From contig DJVN01000119.1 in the NCBI GenBank assembly GCA_002441205.1, forward strand, positions 1-26,669: a DNA stretch of 26,669 bases, given 5' to 3'. This DNA is from Syntrophaceae bacterium UBA6255. GTDB lineage: Bacteria; Desulfobacterota; Syntrophia; Syntrophales; Smithellaceae. The translations under genes were made by a program, and so were the position numbers. The notes under the pieces are model-generated. The model worked only from the letters and a program-made list of their open reading frames with translations, was not told where the DNA came from and made no database searches. This document shows positions 23,434 to 26,669 of the stretch, piece after piece (positions within the stretch are counted from its first letter, which is position 1; the number at the start of each line of letters is the position of its first letter).

Positions 23434-24624
23434 ATGAAAACTGTAGCCGTAATTCCTGCCGGTGGTGCCGGAAAAAGATTAAAGTCTCATATCGCCAAGC
23501 AGTACCTGATGTTGGATCATTTACCGGTTATGGTTCACACGCTCAAGGTGTTTCAGGATTCTCCGGAAATAGACGAGATAATTTTAGCCCTGCCGCCGGA
23601 AGATCTGGTTCATATCCGCCAGGAACTGGCGGAAAAATATAATTTAACCAAATTGGCGCATGCTATTGCCGGCGGCAATGAAAGGCAGGATTCTGTAAAA
23701 AACTGTCTTGATATTATTTCAGACGAATGTGGCATGGTTGTGATCCATGACGCGGTGCGTCCGTTTGTCACAGAAGAATTAATCTTTCACGTTATTAATG
23801 CGGCCAAAGAAACAGGAGCCGCAATCGTCGGCGTGAAAGCGAAAGACACCATAAAAGAAGTCAACACGGACCATGTGATCGGGTCGACCATACCGCGGAA
23901 CAATCTGTGGCTGGCTCAGACTCCTCAGGCATTTGATTTTAAACTGTTGAAGGAAGCCTACTCCTTGGCCCGGAAAGAAAATTATTACGGTACGGACGAT
24001 GCTTCGCTGGTGGAAAGAATGGGGAAAGAAGTAATCATGGTCGAAAGTTCTTACGACAATATTAAAATTACAACACATGAAGACATGCTGATGGCGAATG
24101 CAATCATCAAAAATAGAAACAAAGGCGTTTTTCGCAGCGGTTTCGGTTACGACAGTCACAGGTTTGTAACGAACAGAAAACTTATCCTGGGAGGCGTGGA
24201 AATACCTTTTGATAAGGGATTACATGGTCATTCGGATGCCGATGCTCTGCTTCACGCTGTTTGTGATGCCCTGCTGGGTGCTGCCGGCGCGGGCGATATT
24301 GGCAGGCGTTTCCCCGACACGGATCCGGAATACAAAGATATCTCCAGCATGATTCTCCTGGAACAAGTGTTTAAATTGATTAAGAAGAAAGGATATCGCA
24401 TCAGCAATATCGACGTGACTGTTATTATGGAAATGCCCAGGCTTGCGCCTTATGCGGAGCAGATGGTTTCAAATATTGCCGGTGTTCTGGATATTGCCTG
24501 TGAAAATGTTAATATCAAGGCAAAAACCAATGAAGGCATGGGTTTTGTAGGACGAAATGAAGGCGTGGCAGTTTTTGCAACAGCGACCTTAACAGAAAGG
24601 AAAAAGGATGCCTCCAAAGCCTAG
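23434..24624 (+). CDS. ispDF: Bifunctional IspD/IspF
   Basis: A 396-residue fusion of two non-mevalonate isoprenoid enzymes. Residues 1-about 228 are IspD (MEP cytidylyltransferase), with the CTP-binding PAGGAGKRLKSHIAKQYL. Residues about 233-396 are IspF (MECDP synthase), with metal ligands D240 and H242 in GYDSH and H274 in HSDADALLH, plus DIGRRFPDT. Fused IspDF enzymes are known in some proteobacteria. The ATG at 23434 has AGGA 8 nt upstream and is preferred over the TTG just before it. Its 3' end overlaps gltX by 17 nt. Confidence 0.96.
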   Translation: MKTVAVIPAGGAGKRLKSHIAKQYLMLDHLPVMVHTLKVFQDSPEIDEIILALPPEDLVHIRQELAEKYNLTKLAHAIAGGNERQDSVKNCLDIISDECGMVVIHDAVRPFVTEELIFHVINAAKETGAAIVGVKAKDTIKEVNTDHVIGSTIPRNNLWLAQTPQAFDFKLLKEAYSLARKENYYGTDDASLVERMGKEVIMVESSYDNIKITTHEDMLMANAIIKNRNKGVFRSGFGYDSHRFVTNRKLILGGVEIPFDKGLHGHSDADALLHAVCDALLGAAGAGDIGRRFPDTDPEYKDISSMILLEQVFKLIKKKGYRISNIDVTVIMEMPRLAPYAEQMVSNIAGVLDIACENVNIKAKTNEGMGFVGRNEGVAVFATATLTERKKDASKA

Positions 24625-26047
24625 AGTCAGATTCGCGCCGTCTCCCACGGGAGAACTTCATGTGGGTAACGCGCGTACAGCCCTTTTCAACTGGATGTTT
24701 GCCCGGCATCACGGTGGAGACTTTATCCTGCGCATTGAAGACACGGATGAATCACGCAGCGCTCTTTCCTATCAGATAAATCTGTTTGATGATTTAAACT
24801 GGCTGGGACTGGATTGGGATGAAGGATCGAGCAATGGAGGGGCTTACGGTCCCTATAAGCAGAGTGAACGGCTCACCATCTACAGAGACTATCTGCAGAA
24901 ACTTGTCGCGGCTGATCTTGTTTATCCCTGTTACTGCACGGAAGAGGAACTGGAAGAGGAACGGCAGGCTTTGATTCTGAGCAAACGCATGCCGCGTTAC
25001 ATGGGAAAATGCAGAAATCTTACAGCCGAAGAACGAAAACTCAAGGAAAAAGAGGGTAGAAAACCTTCATTTCGCTTTAAGGTTAATCCGCAAGTCATTG
25101 AATTTGAAGATTTAATTCGCGGTACGATGAAATTTGAAGCAGAAGCCATAGGCGATTTCATCATTGTGCGTTCCAATGGTATGCCCGCCTATAACTTTGC
25201 TGTCGTTATTGATGATCATCTAATGAATATCACGCATGTCATACGCGGGGAAGATCATCTTTCCAACACCGCTTTGCAGATCATGCTCTACCGGGCATTC
25301 GGTTTTGAGCCTCCGGCATTTGCGCATCATTCACTTATCTTGGGCAGGGACCGATCCAAGCTCAGCAAGCGTCATGGTTCAGTATCCATCGGTGAGTTCC
25401 GTAAGCAGGGATTCCTGCCGGAAGCAATGATAAATTACCTGGGACTTCTGGGAAGTTCTTTTACCGACGCGAAGGAAGTATTGTCCCGGGAAGAGATGAT
25501 TAACGGTTTTTCACTTGAGCGTGCCTCAAAAAGCGGAGCAGTTTTCGATGAAGAAAAGCTCCGCTGGCTCAATGCCATTTATATCAGAAATTGTGAAACC
25601 AAAGATTTAGTAAAACGTCTGAAACCGTTTTTAGAACAGTCGGTATTTGACAACGAAAAGATTCATGCAGAATGGTTCATCCATATTGTGGAACTCGTTA
25701 AGACCGATTTAACCACGCTCGCGGATGTCGGTAGCCATATCGACATTTTTTTTGATGAAAAATATTCGATGACAGACGAAGCAAAAGCAATCCTCAACAA
25801 TGATGACGCTCGCAAGGTTGTGAAAAATTTTCTGGAATATCTGAAAAATAATAATGACGAACCCCAGACACTTTATTCAGCCGCCATGAAGTTCGTCCGG
25901 GATAAGACAGGCGCAAAAGGAAAGGGTCTGTTCATGCCCGTTCGCGCCGCCCTGACCGGCAAAGTGCACGGTCCGGAACTCGACAGGATTTTTGTTGTTT
26001 TGGGCAAAGACACCGCTGTGAAAAGATTGGAATTATTTTGCGATTAA
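24608..26047 (+). CDS. gltX: Glutamate-tRNA ligase
   Basis: A 479-residue class-I synthetase. The HIGH-type motif is HVGN at 18-21, and the KMSKS-type motif is KLSKR at 251-255. The zinc site described for the E. coli enzyme is kept as C108-x-C110-x20-Y131-x3-C135. GNARTALFNW and NYLGLLG are further family blocks. Whether it charges only tRNA-Glu or also tRNA-Gln (with GatCAB) cannot be read from the sequence. It overlaps ispDF, which suggests translational coupling, and runs into the convergent DUF2784 gene with a 15-nt overlap. Confidence 0.96.
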   Translation: MPPKPRVRFAPSPTGELHVGNARTALFNWMFARHHGGDFILRIEDTDESRSALSYQINLFDDLNWLGLDWDEGSSNGGAYGPYKQSERLTIYRDYLQKLVAADLVYPCYCTEEELEEERQALILSKRMPRYMGKCRNLTAEERKLKEKEGRKPSFRFKVNPQVIEFEDLIRGTMKFEAEAIGDFIIVRSNGMPAYNFAVVIDDHLMNITHVIRGEDHLSNTALQIMLYRAFGFEPPAFAHHSLILGRDRSKLSKRHGSVSIGEFRKQGFLPEAMINYLGLLGSSFTDAKEVLSREEMINGFSLERASKSGAVFDEEKLRWLNAIYIRNCETKDLVKRLKPFLEQSVFDNEKIHAEWFIHIVELVKTDLTTLADVGSHIDIFFDEKYSMTDEAKAILNNDDARKVVKNFLEYLKNNNDEPQTLYSAAMKFVRDKTGAKGKGLFMPVRAALTGKVHGPELDRIFVVLGKDTAVKRLELFCD

Positions 26048-26407
26048 ATCTTTTCTGCGTCTGCGAATCACGATAAAGTAGATCATAACGTTCACTGTTA
26101 TAACCAGCCCGCCTAAAATATATTGAATCTCAGCCGTGAGATTTTCCGGATAGATGACAGGTAGAACATGCCGGCCGATAAAGTCACCGCTGTACGCAGT
26201 TTCTCCCGCTAAATCACGAAAACGGTTTTCCATTGGGGTGAGAGGACAAATCCAGCCGAAGATTTCCACGGCGGCTCCCCAAATTGCCGCAGGGATATGA
26301 ACAAATGCCATTTTCGGCCAGAGGATAACCAGCAAGCCGCCGGTGATAACAAAAATAATGAACAGAAAGTGAATTATAACAATCGTGTCAGCGAGTATCT
26401 TGTGCAC
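26033..26407 (-). CDS. DUF2784 family membrane protein
   Basis: A 124-residue protein with three or four membrane segments. It begins at GTG 26407 with GGGAGG about 5 nt upstream. Family-type residues visible are H13 in the first helix, GGLL near 23-26, H37 in VHIPAAIWGAAVE, the CPLTPMENRFR loop, and the AY.GDFIGRHVLPVIYP stretch. The C-terminal tail is basic. Function is unknown. Its last 15 nt overlap the end of gltX on the opposite strand. A strictosidine synthase-like gene lies upstream on the same strand, 32 nt away, so the two may be co-transcribed. Confidence 0.85.
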   Translation of the reverse strand: MHKILADTIVIIHFLFIIFVITGGLLVILWPKMAFVHIPAAIWGAAVEIFGWICPLTPMENRFRDLAGETAYSGDFIGRHVLPVIYPENLTAEIQYILGGLVITVNVMIYFIVIRRRRKDLIAK

Positions 26408-26439
26408 ATCCTCCTCCCCAAAATAATCACAAACTTTTG

Positions 26440-26669
26440 CTATTTATTGGGAAGCCAGCCGATGCCTTTGGCGTGCAGGCTCTGCATATAAAGTCTATCG
26501 GGTGTTTCCGTTACCCCTGTTATTTCCGGATATTTACCACTCGGATCCTGCAAATCGGCAACTACTTTACCGTCTTCTGTAAAAGCAAAAACATGTCCGT
26601 AGGGTTTGGGAACCGGCCACAAAAATTTCGGCAGTCGATATGTCAGCTTGCGCATAAAGGGGGTGGTTG
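26440..26669 (-). CDS. Strictosidine synthase / SMP-30-like protein, C-terminal part
   Basis: The 3' end of a gene that runs past the right edge; about 75 residues are visible. LPKFLWPVPKPYGHVFAF, EDGKVVADLQDPSGKYPEIT and GVTETPDRLYMQSLHAKGIGWL match the last beta-propeller blades of strictosidine synthase-like / SMP-30 gluconolactonase-type bacterial proteins. The ATG at 26655 is probably internal, since the frame stays open upstream and the family has homology there. The substrate of bacterial members is generally unknown. Confidence 0.78.
   Translation of the reverse strand, partial: TTPFMRKLTYRLPKFLWPVPKPYGHVFAFTEDGKVVADLQDPSGKYPEITGVTETPDRLYMQSLHAKGIGWLPNK

Overview
The window reads as a stretch of bacterial chromosome made almost wholly of housekeeping and biosynthetic genes, with moderate G+C in the genes and several AT-rich gaps. 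Protein flavour and gene order suggest a Syntrophales-like deltaproteobacterium (Syntrophus/Smithella type). This is inferred from recalled family resemblance and gene order, not from a database search. I found no phage, plasmid, CRISPR, toxin-antitoxin or defence system. The unusual material lies in the gaps: decayed genes, a hairpin-rich repeat array, and leader or regulatory structures.

Layout. 1-78: a degenerate copy of a repeat that also occurs near 7.9 kb. 79-729 (-): hemolysin III-type membrane protein. 923-2218 (+): purB. 2229-3818 (-): nadB, which shares a short bidirectional promoter region with tsaD (3926, +), followed by rsmA. 5841-6473 (-): a secreted protein I cannot identify. 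6751-7179: a frameshifted relic of the miaB 3' end, directly upstream of a DUF151 bifunctional nuclease gene. 7691-8139: a 77-bp tandem repeat array whose hairpin arms vary together.

From 8195 to 21133 the genes all face the same way and are mostly packed within 40 nt of each other: xerC-hslV-hslU, then argB-argD-argF, a hairpin-bearing leader, argG-argH, a disrupted lipoprotein gene, dapA-dapB, folK, a small membrane-anchored YHS-like protein, a short transaldolase and pgsA. The arg block covers N-acetylglutamate to arginine except for argC and the acetyl-transfer steps. dapA-dapB supply the first committed steps to diaminopimelate and lysine.

21269-21430: tRNA-Gly(GCC) and tRNA-Cys(GCA) with their own promoter and terminator. 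21651-26047: carD, a membrane PIN/TRAM protein of the YacL type, a fused ispD-ispF gene and gltX. This resembles the yacL-ispD-ispF-gltX order of Firmicutes and links transcription control, isoprenoid precursor synthesis and tRNA charging. The right edge has, on the minus strand, a DUF2784 membrane protein and the 3' end of a strictosidine synthase/SMP-30-like gene that runs out of the window.
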